Source: Candidatus Bathyarchaeota archaeon (GTDB lineage Archaea; Thermoproteota; Bathyarchaeia; Bathyarchaeales; Bathycorpusculaceae). Taken from it: a stretch of DNA of 64,000 nt. Positions 9,873 to 18,456 of this stretch are shown here, one piece after another; positions within the stretch are counted from its first letter, which is position 1, and every line of letters starts with the position of its first letter. The notes beneath the pieces are model-generated. The model saw only the letters and a program-made list of their open reading frames with translations, did no database searches and was not told the DNA's origin. Where the stretch lies: the NCBI GenBank assembly GCA_026014585.1, contig JAOZIA010000024.1, positions 186,001-250,000 on the forward strand, read 5' to 3'. Both the position numbers and the translations under genes were made by a program.

Positions 9873-11158
9873 AGTCCATAGATATTTTAGGGTACTCCTT
9901 TAGCGCCATAAAACTGCGTAAGCTCAGAGCGGGTTTAACTACTCTTGGTGTAGTCATCGGCATTGCAGCCATCGTTGCCTTGCTCTCAATCACACAAGGT
10001 CTACAAGCAACCATCACTGACCAGCTAAACCAAGGCTTATCCGCCAACAGCCTAATCATAACAGCGGGCAGTGGAGGCTTAGGAGGCGCAGGAGCTGGTC
10101 TGGGTGGTCAAACCTCTGGATTTAAGCTTCACACCAACGATACCTTAGCAATTAATGAGCTCTCGCCTGACATAGACGTCTCGCTGGCTATGATTAGCAG
10201 GCAAGGATACATTTGGGTTGGCGATACGAACCGTTCGGTTACGATTTACGGCGTGGACTATGAAACATACGCAAGAGTCTACGGTACAACCTTTGTTGCT
10301 GAAAACGGAACCATACCCACAAACCCAAACGACACAGACCTTGTTGCAGGCTACAACTTAGCTACGGCACAAGAAACCCGTGGAACAGTCACGGCTGAAC
10401 CCTTCAATGCAGGAAGCAACATCAACATAGTCTGGACCAACACCAGCACTCTGCCACCCAAAAACGAAACCTACACTGCATACGTAACTGCGACCCTGCC
10501 CAAAATCGGCGGCGTTGGCATCGGCGGACCATCCGACAACAGCATCTACATCCCCATTAGCCACGCAGAAAACATCTTTGGAACCGACGAATGCGACCTA
10601 ATAATCGTGCAACTAAAAAACAGTGACAACACAACAGTCACTAACGTAACCAAAGCCATAACCGACTACTTCGGCGACCAAGTCACCGTCATATCATCAA
10701 CCGCAGTCCTAAGCCTACTCACCAGCGTGTTCGGAACAATCCAGCTATTCCTTGGAGGCATCGCAGCCATAAGCCTCCTTGTCGCGGGCATTGGCATTAT
10801 GAACATCATGATAGTGTCCCTGATTGAGCGCACACGCGAAATCGGCATCCTCAAAGCGTTAGGCATGAAAAGCCGAACTGTCCTAACCATATTCCTTGGC
10901 GAATCCGTAATCATCGGCTTAATGGGTGCAATCATCGGCATAGCGCTTGGATGGGGACTGGCACTCGCAACCGCACAAGTGCTGGGCGGCGGATTCATCG
11001 GTGGTGGGACCGCAGCATTTGCGATAACCCCGTTGCTTACGCCAGAAGTGCTCTTAGGCGCTTTAGGATTCGGCATCGGCGTGAGCGTTATCTTTGCGTT
11101 GTACCCTGCGTGGCGCGCGTCAAAACTAAAACCAGTAGACGCTCTGCGTTACGAGTAA
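9869..11158 (+). CDS. MacB-like FtsX-domain permease
   Basis: A 429-aa protein with the MacB layout: an N-terminal helix (LRAGLTTLGVVIGIAAIVALLS), a large extracytoplasmic domain (about residues 45-275, rich in Asn/Thr), and three C-terminal helices of the FtsX domain with LVAGIGIMNIMIVSLIERT, REIGILKALGMKSR and the final PAWRASKLKPVDALRYE. Complete and normal length. Works with the preceding LolD-like ATPase (ATGA overlap). A T-rich stretch after the stop (11163-11190) is a plausible terminator. Confidence 0.92.
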   Translation: MKSIDILGYSFSAIKLRKLRAGLTTLGVVIGIAAIVALLSITQGLQATITDQLNQGLSANSLIITAGSGGLGGAGAGLGGQTSGFKLHTNDTLAINELSPDIDVSLAMISRQGYIWVGDTNRSVTIYGVDYETYARVYGTTFVAENGTIPTNPNDTDLVAGYNLATAQETRGTVTAEPFNAGSNINIVWTNTSTLPPKNETYTAYVTATLPKIGGVGIGGPSDNSIYIPISHAENIFGTDECDLIIVQLKNSDNTTVTNVTKAITDYFGDQVTVISSTAVLSLLTSVFGTIQLFLGGIAAISLLVAGIGIMNIMIVSLIERTREIGILKALGMKSRTVLTIFLGESVIIGLMGAIIGIALGWGLALATAQVLGGGFIGGGTAAFAITPLLTPEVLLGALGFGIGVSVIFALYPAWRASKLKPVDALRYE

Positions 11159-11243
11159 ACGCTCCTCTTTTTCCTTATTTTTTATAGTTTCTGTCCTCAA
11201 AGTTTAAGACACCAGTTTACAATGATTTTGTGGAGATTTACAT

Positions 11244-11720
11244 TTGAAAAGAATGTATCCTGAGCAGCCAGTGGTAGGCATAGGCTCAGTCATACTCAAA
11301 GAAGGCGAAATTGTCCTGATACAGCGGGGCAACGAACCGGGCAGAGGAAAATGGACCATCCCCGGCGGCTTAGTGGAGGTTGGCGAGCACCTTGAGCAAA
11401 CGGTGATTCGTGAAACCAAAGAAGAAATCAACCTAGACGTGATAAACCCCACACTGGTTGATGTTGTAGATAACGTGGATTATGATGCACAAGGCAAAAT
11501 CAAGTATCACTACGTCATCCTACAATACCACGTGCAAGTCATAGGGGGCAAACTAAAAGCCGACAGCGACGCCCTAGACGTCCAATGGGTACACATTGAC
11601 AACGTAGAAGAATATGACTTAACTGCGTCGTTTCGTGCTTTTTTTAGGAAAAACAAAAGAAAACTCGAAAAACTCACCTCATACCCCGAAAAAACAGCCG
11701 TGTTTCACCACCAGCCTTAA
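11244..11720 (+). CDS. Nudix hydrolase (ADP-ribose pyrophosphatase-like)
   Basis: The 158-aa protein carries a Nudix box beginning GGLVEVGEHLEQ and continuing VIRETKEEINLDV, fitting Gx5Ex7REUxEExxU apart from the usual Gly near the end. The fold hydrolyses nucleoside diphosphates linked to another group; the substrate cannot be set from sequence. TTG start at 11244 is supported by GGAG at 11232-11235. Its 3' end overlaps the opposite-strand herA gene by 47 bases, an unusually long convergent overlap. Confidence 0.88.
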   Translation: MKRMYPEQPVVGIGSVILKEGEIVLIQRGNEPGRGKWTIPGGLVEVGEHLEQTVIRETKEEINLDVINPTLVDVVDNVDYDAQGKIKYHYVILQYHVQVIGGKLKADSDALDVQWVHIDNVEEYDLTASFRAFFRKNKRKLEKLTSYPEKTAVFHHQP

Positions 11721-13134
11721 CATCCAAAGCGCGGACGCGGGTGACTATTGGGAAGTCATGCACAACTTTTCCCAGCGTGAGACAATGATGCGGTGGTAAA
11801 TCACGCGCAATACTCCGCACGGTTTCTGCATCCACCCGAGCAGCTCGGCTTACAACGTCGAGGTCGTGCTCATTGGTGAAGTTGAAGAGGAAGATGTTGT
11901 CTGCTTGGCGGTAGATGGTTTCTTGGATGGTGTCGGGCTGATTTGTGATGAATGTGGTGAAGATGCCATAATGCCGCATGCGAGTTACGATGTCATCCCA
12001 GTAAGTCTCGCGCAAATACAGGTGGGCTTCCTCAGCGAAAAGGAAAACCGCCTGCAACCGCCAATTCGACAGCGAATCCACCAATTTGCCCAGAACATAC
12101 TCAACCACGATTTGGCGGTCAATATTGCTGGTGTTTTTGAGGTTAATCACAATCGCGCCGCCGTAGTCTTTGGCTTTTAGCAGGCTCTCATCCAGCAAAG
12201 TTGCCTCACCAGGGCAATCTGTGAAGAATCCCGAGTTAGCAAAGCTGTGAAACCTTGAAGCCAACGCATCCCGAACGTGCTGGTTGCAGTTTAGGTCACG
12301 GATGGCGTCTCCGAGTTCTTGCATAGTGAGTTTGCCCCGTTCTTTAAGAGATTTCCATAGGCGGCGGAACTCACGGGCAGAAGTTCCAGGCAAGTGTAAC
12401 GCGTTTACCAGTATGCCCATGACGGTGTTTAGGTGGAGCTGGTCAAGGGCGACTTTGAAGTTTTGGCTGGGGGCGAGGGTGTGGATTTTGTCGTAGTACA
12501 TGTTGCGTTTGCCATCGTTGGTTAAGCCCAGATTGCTGTATTCGCCGTTGAGGTCAAAAATTACTACAGCGGCTTTGTATCCGACAAGGTTGGTCATGAG
12601 TAGTTTGCTGAGGTGGCTTTTGCCGCAGCCCTTTTTGCCCGTGATGATGTTGAGTGTACCATCCACGCTTGAAGCATCAATGGTTAGTAGGCTGGAGTCT
12701 TTGGTTCCGCCCAAAATAATTGGCAAACGCCCATCCATTTTTGCCAACTTCATCAGCATGGGCACACTGAGCTTTTTGATGAGTGATTGGGAACGGCTGG
12801 GTAACCAACTGCTACTGGGGCTAAGCATGTTGTTTTCTAGGGTGGCGCGTATTTTGCACACCAGCAAAGTGGCATCTTGAATGTAGGTTATATGAGGCGC
12901 AATTTCCATTGGGTCAATGTCCTCGCCCTGTAATGGCTCGCCACCATCAGGCAACGTACGCAAAAGCTCCTCTAAAACTCCTGGAACAGCAGCGAACTGC
13001 ACATCAATAACCTGCGCAATAAGGGCTTTGCCAGCATCAGCATCTTCGACCAGTAGGTAATCGCCTTTCTCAGCGCTCTCGGTTGGAAAACTGATGATTT
13101 GCAGAACGTTGCCTTCTTTTTTGTAGAGCTTCAT
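11674..13134 (-). CDS. herA: HerA-type DNA-pumping helicase/ATPase
   Basis: Hexameric FtsK-HerA superfamily motor that with NurA resects DNA ends in archaeal recombination. The 486-aa protein has the N-terminal HAS barrel domain (about residues 1-100), Walker A TGKKGCGKSH, Walker B AVFLFAEEAHLYL and the arginine-finger region near MRHYGIFTTFITNQP. Its start overlaps the nurA stop by four bases, a diagnostic herA-nurA operon. Mre11 and Rad50, often adjacent in other archaea, are not here. The 3' end overlaps the Nudix gene. Confidence 0.93.
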   Translation of the reverse strand: MKLYKKEGNVLQIISFPTESAEKGDYLLVEDADAGKALIAQVIDVQFAAVPGVLEELLRTLPDGGEPLQGEDIDPMEIAPHITYIQDATLLVCKIRATLENNMLSPSSSWLPSRSQSLIKKLSVPMLMKLAKMDGRLPIILGGTKDSSLLTIDASSVDGTLNIITGKKGCGKSHLSKLLMTNLVGYKAAVVIFDLNGEYSNLGLTNDGKRNMYYDKIHTLAPSQNFKVALDQLHLNTVMGILVNALHLPGTSAREFRRLWKSLKERGKLTMQELGDAIRDLNCNQHVRDALASRFHSFANSGFFTDCPGEATLLDESLLKAKDYGGAIVINLKNTSNIDRQIVVEYVLGKLVDSLSNWRLQAVFLFAEEAHLYLRETYWDDIVTRMRHYGIFTTFITNQPDTIQETIYRQADNIFLFNFTNEHDLDVVSRAARVDAETVRSIARDLPPHHCLTLGKVVHDFPIVTRVRALDVKAGGETRLFFRGMR

Positions 13135-14189
13135 GCCGAAAACTCCCTACCAAAGGCGCCAAAGAGCAGCCGATGCATGTCGGGGCGGTTGATGATGTTG
13201 ATACCGTGCTTGCGGGTTATGAAGTGCTTGATGGCGAGGACTTCGTTTGCGGTGAAGGTGCATAGGATGTGGCTGAGGCGAAGCGTTTCGGGGTAGCTCT
13301 GCGAGTACAAATCGTTGCCCAATAGCTTGGATACTGCGTCTAACCGCTGAGTTTCTTCAACCTCACGGTCCACATCAAGCCGAAAAGCCAAGTTTGCCTT
13401 GTTTAGCCGCGCAACATACACATCACCCAGCAACACAGTAGGAGGTCTGCTGCGCACTCCCGTGGTTTCCAGCAAATAGGGGGGGTCACGGTTGGGAAGC
13501 TGCTCAGTGATGAGCACACCGTTTGAGCGCAGCGTGGTTGCTTTGGAAAAGGCGAGCACTGTGCTGTGGTTGCGTCTTGCGTAACTGAGGATTTCTCGGA
13601 GGCGCTGGGCGGGCGTGTCGATTCCCGCGGTTAAGCTGCCGTCAAAGAGGATTACGCCGCCATTGATGGTTTTGGCTATCATGGTTTGCATCCACCGCTC
13701 CAACAGTCCCGCAAGGCGCGTGGGCATCTGCATCAGGTTCGGCGCGGAGGGGTGTACGGTGCCGTAAGTGGTGGTGAAGTAGGAGTGCTCCAGCGTGTTG
13801 TAGACTTGGGATTTGTTGTCTTCGGTTATGTGAAAAACAAATGGTCCCAGCCGCGAGTATTTGTAGTTGTGGTTTTCGCGCCATGTGATTGCGCCGCGTA
13901 TGGCTATGATTATGCCTGTGGTTGTTTCGCCGATTTTTATGGTGGAGCTGTCTACTGCGGCGATTAGGGTGTCTTGGTGGTTGGGTTTTAGGGGGAGGGG
14001 TTGGGTTTTGAGTTGTAGGTTGCTGGTGTAGGGTTCGGTGCCAAATTGTGGGGTTTGTTGTTGTAGTGGGTGTTGTACTTGTTTGAGTGAGTATAGGGAT
14101 TGTTCTAGGAAGCGTTGGGGGAGTGCTGTGTCGATGGTTGGTTGGGGAAAGTTATATTTGTTAGGTATTGCATATTGTTCAATCACCAT
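13131..14189 (-). CDS. nurA: NurA 5'-3' nuclease
   Basis: Nuclease partner of HerA. The 352-aa protein has the NurA signature motif AAVDSSTIKIG with its metal-binding Asp near residue 94, a second motif ILFDGSLTAG and the C-terminal KHFITRKHG...INRPDMH region. Translationally coupled to herA. The divergent promoter region carries direct and inverted repeats shared with the winged-helix gene on the other strand. Confidence 0.9.
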   Translation of the reverse strand: MVIEQYAIPNKYNFPQPTIDTALPQRFLEQSLYSLKQVQHPLQQQTPQFGTEPYTSNLQLKTQPLPLKPNHQDTLIAAVDSSTIKIGETTTGIIIAIRGAITWRENHNYKYSRLGPFVFHITEDNKSQVYNTLEHSYFTTTYGTVHPSAPNLMQMPTRLAGLLERWMQTMIAKTINGGVILFDGSLTAGIDTPAQRLREILSYARRNHSTVLAFSKATTLRSNGVLITEQLPNRDPPYLLETTGVRSRPPTVLLGDVYVARLNKANLAFRLDVDREVEETQRLDAVSKLLGNDLYSQSYPETLRLSHILCTFTANEVLAIKHFITRKHGINIINRPDMHRLLFGAFGREFSA

Positions 14190-14196
14190 GATTCAC

Positions 14197-14271
14197 CAAT
14201 ATACAATAGTGTTGATGGTGAAATATTTAAGTATTGTGCATGTGCATCTTGCACAATTCAATATACAATAG
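14197..14271. promoter_or_regulatory. Divergent promoter/operator between nurA and a winged-helix gene
   Basis: A 13-base direct repeat CAATATACAATAG occurs at 14197-14209 and 14259-14271. Between them is an inverted repeat ATTGTGCA (14233-14240) / TGCACAAT (14250-14257) with a 9-base spacer. CAATATACAATA is TATA-like, so each copy may serve as a promoter or as an operator half; the palindrome lies midway, well placed to control both genes. Confidence 0.6.
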
Positions 14272-14279
14272 GCGATAAC

Positions 14280-14687
14280 TTGACAGAAAAAACGCAAAAC
14301 CCACCAATACGCGTAAAAATGAAAATCGGCGAAATCGAATTCGAAATAGAAGCCCAACCCGACCAAATCCAACCCACAGTCGACAACATCCTCGCCACCG
14401 TCACAGACCGCCTAAAAAACACCAATCTCAGCCAAGTCACCCAACGAGAAGCCCCACCCCCACGCGCCGAAACCTGCAAAGGCGTCATCCAAAAACTCTG
14501 GGAAGACCAATACTTCAGTGAACCCCACGGATTAGACGAAGTCCACAGCGAACTCGCACGCAGAGGCTTCCACTACGACCGCACCGCCGTAGCCCACGCA
14601 CTGGTTGATTTAGTTAAGGACAATATTTTAACACGGATTGGCAAGCCCCGACGGTATCAGTACGCACAAAAAAGACCAGCAACATAA
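14280..14687 (+). CDS. small protein with C-terminal winged-helix-like domain
   Basis: About 135 aa from TTG at 14280; ATG at 14319 (MKIGEIEFEIEA) is an equally possible start. The N-terminus is an acidic beta-hairpin-like stretch (IRVKMKIGEIEFEIEAQPD), the middle is polar, and the last 65 residues (CKGVIQKLWEDQYF, LDEVHSELARRGFHYDRTAVAHALVDLVKDNILTR in outline) look like a winged helix with a basic wing (GKPRRYQYAQKRP). I do not recognise a named family. Being divergent from nurA and next to palindromes, it may be a DNA-binding regulator; this is inference. Confidence 0.7.
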   Translation: MTEKTQNPPIRVKMKIGEIEFEIEAQPDQIQPTVDNILATVTDRLKNTNLSQVTQREAPPPRAETCKGVIQKLWEDQYFSEPHGLDEVHSELARRGFHYDRTAVAHALVDLVKDNILTRIGKPRRYQYAQKRPAT

Positions 14688-14709
14688 GTCTGAAAATAAC
14701 CTCAGCACC

Positions 14710-14907
14710 TCAAAGGGATTTTGAGTGGATTATTTTGATTAGTTCTTTGGGTTCAGCTATAACGACTTTGCATTTTTGACAGGTTTCAACTTTTAAGGCT
14801 TCGTACATTGGGATGAAAACGTGGACTTTGGGTTCGGAGGTTTTTTGTTCAACAAACAGCTTGTTTACTTCTATATGATTCCATTCCCCGCACTTGGGGC
14901 ATTTCAT
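14710..14907 (-). CDS. small zinc-ribbon protein
   Basis: 65 aa with two CxxC knuckles, CPKCGEW near the N-terminus and CQKCKVV near residue 44, separated by a beta-rich stretch. This spacing fits one zinc ribbon. Function unknown; such small archaeal ribbons bind nucleic acid or proteins. It follows another 65-aa gene by 22 bases on the same strand and may be co-transcribed with it. Confidence 0.65.
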   Translation of the reverse strand: MKCPKCGEWNHIEVNKLFVEQKTSEPKVHVFIPMYEALKVETCQKCKVVIAEPKELIKIIHSKSL

Positions 14908-14929
14908 TCTGAGCCTCAGAGATAACCCT

Positions 14930-15127
14930 TCAGAGATTTTGTTGATAACTGCTATTTAGCATCCATTTGAATTCCCTATCCAGAACGGTCACTCTTTCCA
15001 GCGTCTTCATCCAGTCGCACTGCAGGCTTTTGGCGATTTCGGTTTCAATTTGGCTGTGGGTTGCTTCTTTGGCTTCGGGGACTAATTCGATTACGATTAT
15101 GGCTATTTTTTCCAATTTAAGCACCAT
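14930..15127 (-). CDS. hypothetical 65-aa protein
   Basis: Small soluble protein with an N-terminal hydrophobic beta-like run (IAIIVIELVPEA) followed by charged helices (THSQIETEIAKSL, TLERVTVLDREFKWML). No recognised family. ATG at 15127 and the start of the divergent AbrB-like gene at 15242 share a 114-base promoter region. Tandem with the zinc-ribbon gene downstream. Confidence 0.5.
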   Translation of the reverse strand: MVLKLEKIAIIVIELVPEAKEATHSQIETEIAKSLQCDWMKTLERVTVLDREFKWMLNSSYQQNL

Positions 15128-15241
15128 TTAGAGGTAAGTCGCGTGTCATATTAATATTGTGTAACCAAATAAGTTATGCATATTGCTTAACGGAAAATGT
15201 CATGTGTGTGGGAAACTGTGAAACCAAATAAGGTAACTAAA

Positions 15242-15427
15242 ATGCAAGAAGGCACAGGAAAATTCGTCAACCACCCCACACAAACAGGAAAAAAACTCTA
15301 CGACAAATTTTACGTATACATCCCAACACAAGTCGCAAAGGACGGAACATTCCCCTTCAAAGAAGGCGAAAAAGTCAAAGTAGAAATTAAAGGAAAAACC
15401 GTGGTAATAACAAAAGCCAAAGAATAA
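15242..15427 (+). CDS. AbrB/SpoVT-like small DNA-binding protein
   Basis: About 61 aa starting MQEGTGKFVNHPTQTG, with a swapped-hairpin-like pattern: KFYVYIPTQVAKD, FKEGEKVKVEIKGK, VVITKAKE. This matches the AbrB-type fold used in archaeal chromatin and antitoxin proteins, though no toxin gene is adjacent. The ATG at 15242 is chosen because AAGGT lies about 8 bases upstream; a longer form from 15197 is possible but has no ribosome site. Confidence 0.65.
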   Translation: MQEGTGKFVNHPTQTGKKLYDKFYVYIPTQVAKDGTFPFKEGEKVKVEIKGKTVVITKAKE

Positions 15428-15442
15428 CCAGCATCAACCAAC

Positions 15443-15540
15443 CTATTTGGAGCCTAATAGCCAAGGTATGCAGAAACAATAGAGAGAGGGTCTATTTGGA
15501 GCCTATTAGAAATACTATGCAGAACCTATAGAGGGAGGAG
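15443..15540 (+). repeat. Dispersed tandem repeat element, copy A (two units)
   Basis: Two tandem units of about 48-50 bases (15443-15490 and 15491-15540). Each opens with CTATTTGGAGCCTAWTAG, a near-palindrome, followed after 7-8 variable bases by ATGCAGAA and then ATAGAG plus a purine-rich GGGAGG-type end. The same two-unit element occurs in reverse orientation at 38301-38404, and a solo right end at 25250-25274. It sits between the AbrB-like gene and prs. It is neither coding nor a CRISPR: there are only two units, and the whole unit is conserved. Confidence 0.75.
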
Positions 15541-15611
15541 CTGCTTCAAGATGCTTTTGGGCTAAAGCCTTAAAACCATAACCTGCATTCTTATGGCACG
15601 AGGAACCCCAA

Positions 15612-16487
15612 GTGAAGATTATCAGTGGACCAGCATCCAAAGAACTTGCAGAAAAAGTCTCCCAGCAAACCGGTTACCCAAACGTGCCTGTGGCATCCAA
15701 AATTTTTCCCGACGGCGAATCCTACGTGCGCTTAGAAGGCAGCGTTGAAGGCGAAGATGTCGCAATCATACAAACCACCTGTCCACCTGGTCAAGATGGC
15801 AGGCTTTTTCAGCTCTCGTTTATGGCGGATGCGGCAAAACGTGGCGGCGCAAAATCCGTCACCGCAGTGGTACCCTATCTTGCGTATGCGCGTCAAGACA
15901 AAATGTTTCTGTCAGGCGAAGGAATCAGCGTAGAAACAATAGCGCGGATGATTAATGCTTCGGGGGTAGACCAGTTGTTAACTGTTAACCTTCACTCTGA
16001 AGCTTCCCTCTCCAAGTTCACGTTCCCAGCAAAAACCGCAAGCGCAATCCCCCTAATCGCTCAGTATTTTGTTGATAAAGGCTTTAGTGGCGCATTTGCG
16101 CTCTCACCTGACAAGGGCGCTATGTATATTGCTAAGCAGGCACAGGCGGTTCTGGGCGGTGACGTGGGGCATCTTAGCAAAACCCGCGACCGCTACACAG
16201 GACAAACCGTGCAAACCGCGGAAGGCTTAAACGTTAAAGACCAAACCGTCATCATCCTTGACGACATCATCAGCACAGGCGGAACCATCGTGGGAGCAGC
16301 AAAAATCCTGCGCGAACAAGGCGCCAAGCACGTTTTCTGTGCATGTGTCCACGGTTTGCTGATTGGGAATGCAGCTGAGAAGATTTTGGCAGCGGGTGTA
16401 GAAGAAATCATCAGCACAGACAGCGTACCCAATGCCTACAGCAAAGTTTCGCTGGCACCGCTAATAAGCAGTGAATTAAAGGCGTAA
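15612..16487 (+). CDS. prs: Ribose-phosphate pyrophosphokinase
   Basis: Makes PRPP from ribose 5-phosphate and ATP. The 291-aa protein carries the PRPP synthase motifs: FPDGESYVRL near the N-terminus, VVPYLAYARQDKMF (catalytic flexible-loop His region is YARQD), VNLHSEASLSKF and the PRPP-binding loop VIILDDIISTGGTI. This is the short archaeal class. GTG start at 15612. It leads a close set with the tRNA methyltransferase (5-base gap) and RNase Z, likely one operon. Confidence 0.94.
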   Translation: MKIISGPASKELAEKVSQQTGYPNVPVASKIFPDGESYVRLEGSVEGEDVAIIQTTCPPGQDGRLFQLSFMADAAKRGGAKSVTAVVPYLAYARQDKMFLSGEGISVETIARMINASGVDQLLTVNLHSEASLSKFTFPAKTASAIPLIAQYFVDKGFSGAFALSPDKGAMYIAKQAQAVLGGDVGHLSKTRDRYTGQTVQTAEGLNVKDQTVIILDDIISTGGTIVGAAKILREQGAKHVFCACVHGLLIGNAAEKILAAGVEEIISTDSVPNAYSKVSLAPLISSELKA

Positions 16488-16492
16488 AATTA

Positions 16493-17542
16493 GTGCCCAA
16501 GCTCTTTTTTTTACTCTCAGGCGAAAACCCAACCCTTCCAGCAGCGGAAGTCAAAGCTATTCTTGAAGCAGAAGACTACCCCTACAAAAATCCTGCAGAG
16601 TATGACCAAGTTCTCAGTTTAGACGCTGACGATGCATGTGTGCACATGATTCAAATACGTTCTGCTTTCACCCGAGTCTGCGCAAAACAAGTTTTCCTCT
16701 CCGATGCCACAAACGAAGAAATCTTGAAAACTGCTGCTCAAACCGATTTTAGTGAGGTTTTGTCTGAGGGTGAGAGTTTTGTGGTGCGTATCAACCGCAT
16801 AAAAAACTATGCCGATGAAGACTTGAACACGATGACGCTTGAGGGTGAATTGGGCGGAATCATCAAAGAAAACAATCCTGGCACGCGCGTCAACCTAAGT
16901 CATCCAGACAAAACTTTTATCGGCATAATTACCAGCGACAAACTCATTTTTGGGCTTAAACTAACCGAAATCCAAACCAAAACCTTCAGCGAACGCCGGC
17001 CCAGAAAAAAACCCTTCTTCCACCCCTCCGCAATGCCCAGCAAACTCGCGCGGTGTATGATAAATCTGGCACATGCAAAGGCGGACGCGCTGGTTTTGGA
17101 CCCCTTCTGCGGTACAGGAAGCAGCCTTATCGAAGCCACCTACATTGGATGCAGTGCTGTTGGTGTGGATGCTCAGAAGCGGATGATTTATGGTTGCAGA
17201 AAAAACCTGCGTTTCTTTAACATTTCCGCGGAGGGTTTAGTTTTGGGTGATGCGCGCAAACTGCCTTTTTCAAGGGTGGATTGTGTGGTGACTGACCCGC
17301 CGTATGGGCGAAGTGCGAGTACGTTGAAGGCGACGACGCGGCAGTTGGTGGTGGATGTTCTTGCGGCTTCTTATGGCTTGTTGGGTGTGGGGCAACGGAT
17401 TTGTATAGCTTCGCCTAAAACGTTAGGTATAAGCAAAATTGGTGAAGAGTTGGGGTTTAAGCATTTGCAGTCACATTTCGCGTACGTGCACCGAACATTG
17501 ACACGGGAAATTGCAGTGTTTGAAAAGGTGAATCAGCAATGA
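16493..17542 (+). CDS. tRNA (guanine-N2) methyltransferase, Trm-G10/Trm11 type with THUMP domain
   Basis: The 349-aa protein has an N-terminal THUMP-like RNA-binding half (about residues 1-165) and a C-terminal Rossmann methyltransferase with SAM motif LDPFCGTGSSLIEA, acidic motif VGVDAQKRM and catalytic DPPYGRSAS. This architecture matches archaeal enzymes forming N2-methyl or dimethylguanosine at tRNA position 10. GTG start; stop overlaps the RNase Z start by ATGA. Neighbours point to a tRNA-maturation operon. Confidence 0.88.
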   Translation: MPKLFFLLSGENPTLPAAEVKAILEAEDYPYKNPAEYDQVLSLDADDACVHMIQIRSAFTRVCAKQVFLSDATNEEILKTAAQTDFSEVLSEGESFVVRINRIKNYADEDLNTMTLEGELGGIIKENNPGTRVNLSHPDKTFIGIITSDKLIFGLKLTEIQTKTFSERRPRKKPFFHPSAMPSKLARCMINLAHAKADALVLDPFCGTGSSLIEATYIGCSAVGVDAQKRMIYGCRKNLRFFNISAEGLVLGDARKLPFSRVDCVVTDPPYGRSASTLKATTRQLVVDVLAASYGLLGVGQRICIASPKTLGISKIGEELGFKHLQSHFAYVHRTLTREIAVFEKVNQQ

Positions 17543-18456
17543 GTGTTCGGGTGGTTTTTTTGGGAACCAGCGGCAGCGTACCCACGTTAAAACGTAGTCT
17601 GCCCTGTATTGTGGTTCAAACCGACAAGGGCTTGTGGATGTTTGACTGCGGCGAAGGTGCACAGAGGCAAATGATGCAAAACAAAGTCAGCTTCCACAAA
17701 AAACTCAAAATCCTAATAACACACCTGCATGGCGACCACATGTTGGGCTTGCCGGGGCTTTTACAAACAATGGCATTAATGGACCGAAAAGAACCCGTGC
17801 AGGTTTATGGACCCGTGGGATTGGCGACGTTTTTGCAGTGCACCAAGGACACTCTAAACTTTGGGTTAACTTACCCTGTTGAAATCTACGAAATTATGGG
17901 TGAAGGCACAGTTTGCGAAGAGGACGAATGCACTCTGCAAGCGGTTAAATCAAACCATTCCATTGAGGGGTTCTGTTTTGCGTTGATTGAGAAGCCGCGA
18001 CCTGGCAGGTTTTATCCGCAGAAAGCCAAAGCGTTAGGTGTTCCAGCGGGTGAGTTGTGGTCAAAGCTGCAACAGGGCGAAGAAATTGTTGTTGATGAAA
18101 AAACTGTTTTGCCCAGTCAAGTTATGGGTCCAGTGCGTGCGGGCAGAAAAATCGTTTACACAGGCGACACCAAACCCTTCGCGGGGTTTGCAGAGTTTGC
18201 GCGGGATGCGGATTTGCTGATTCACGAGTGCACTTTTGATGATTCGATGGTTGAGCGGGCGGATGTAGATGGGCATTCAACGCCAAAACAAGCTGCGGGT
18301 CAAGCTAAAGCTGCCAAAGCTAAACGGTTGGTGCTTACCCATATCAGCGCCCGATACAGCGACGCCACTGTGCTTTTAGAGCAGGCAAAAACAGTTTTTG
18401 CGGATGTGGTTGTGGCTGAGGATGGGTTGGTTTTGGAGTTGCCCCTAAGCGAGTAG
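17539..18456 (+). CDS. rnz: Ribonuclease Z
   Basis: Metallo-beta-lactamase fold tRNA 3' endonuclease. The 305-aa protein has GTSGSVPT at the N-terminus, the metal motif HLHGDHMLGLPG (HxHxDH), the exosite-type region (KPRPGRFYPQKAKALGVP), a conserved GDTKP and the AEDG end. Length and motif order are those of the short-form enzyme. Translationally coupled to the tRNA methyltransferase; its 3' end overlaps a convergent gene by 12 bases. Confidence 0.93.
   Translation: MSVRVVFLGTSGSVPTLKRSLPCIVVQTDKGLWMFDCGEGAQRQMMQNKVSFHKKLKILITHLHGDHMLGLPGLLQTMALMDRKEPVQVYGPVGLATFLQCTKDTLNFGLTYPVEIYEIMGEGTVCEEDECTLQAVKSNHSIEGFCFALIEKPRPGRFYPQKAKALGVPAGELWSKLQQGEEIVVDEKTVLPSQVMGPVRAGRKIVYTGDTKPFAGFAEFARDADLLIHECTFDDSMVERADVDGHSTPKQAAGQAKAAKAKRLVLTHISARYSDATVLLEQAKTVFADVVVAEDGLVLELPLSE

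Noticed and set aside
15443-15540. CRISPR array
   Set aside because: Only two units, and the sequence between the shared blocks is itself conserved between distant copies; no cas genes are near.
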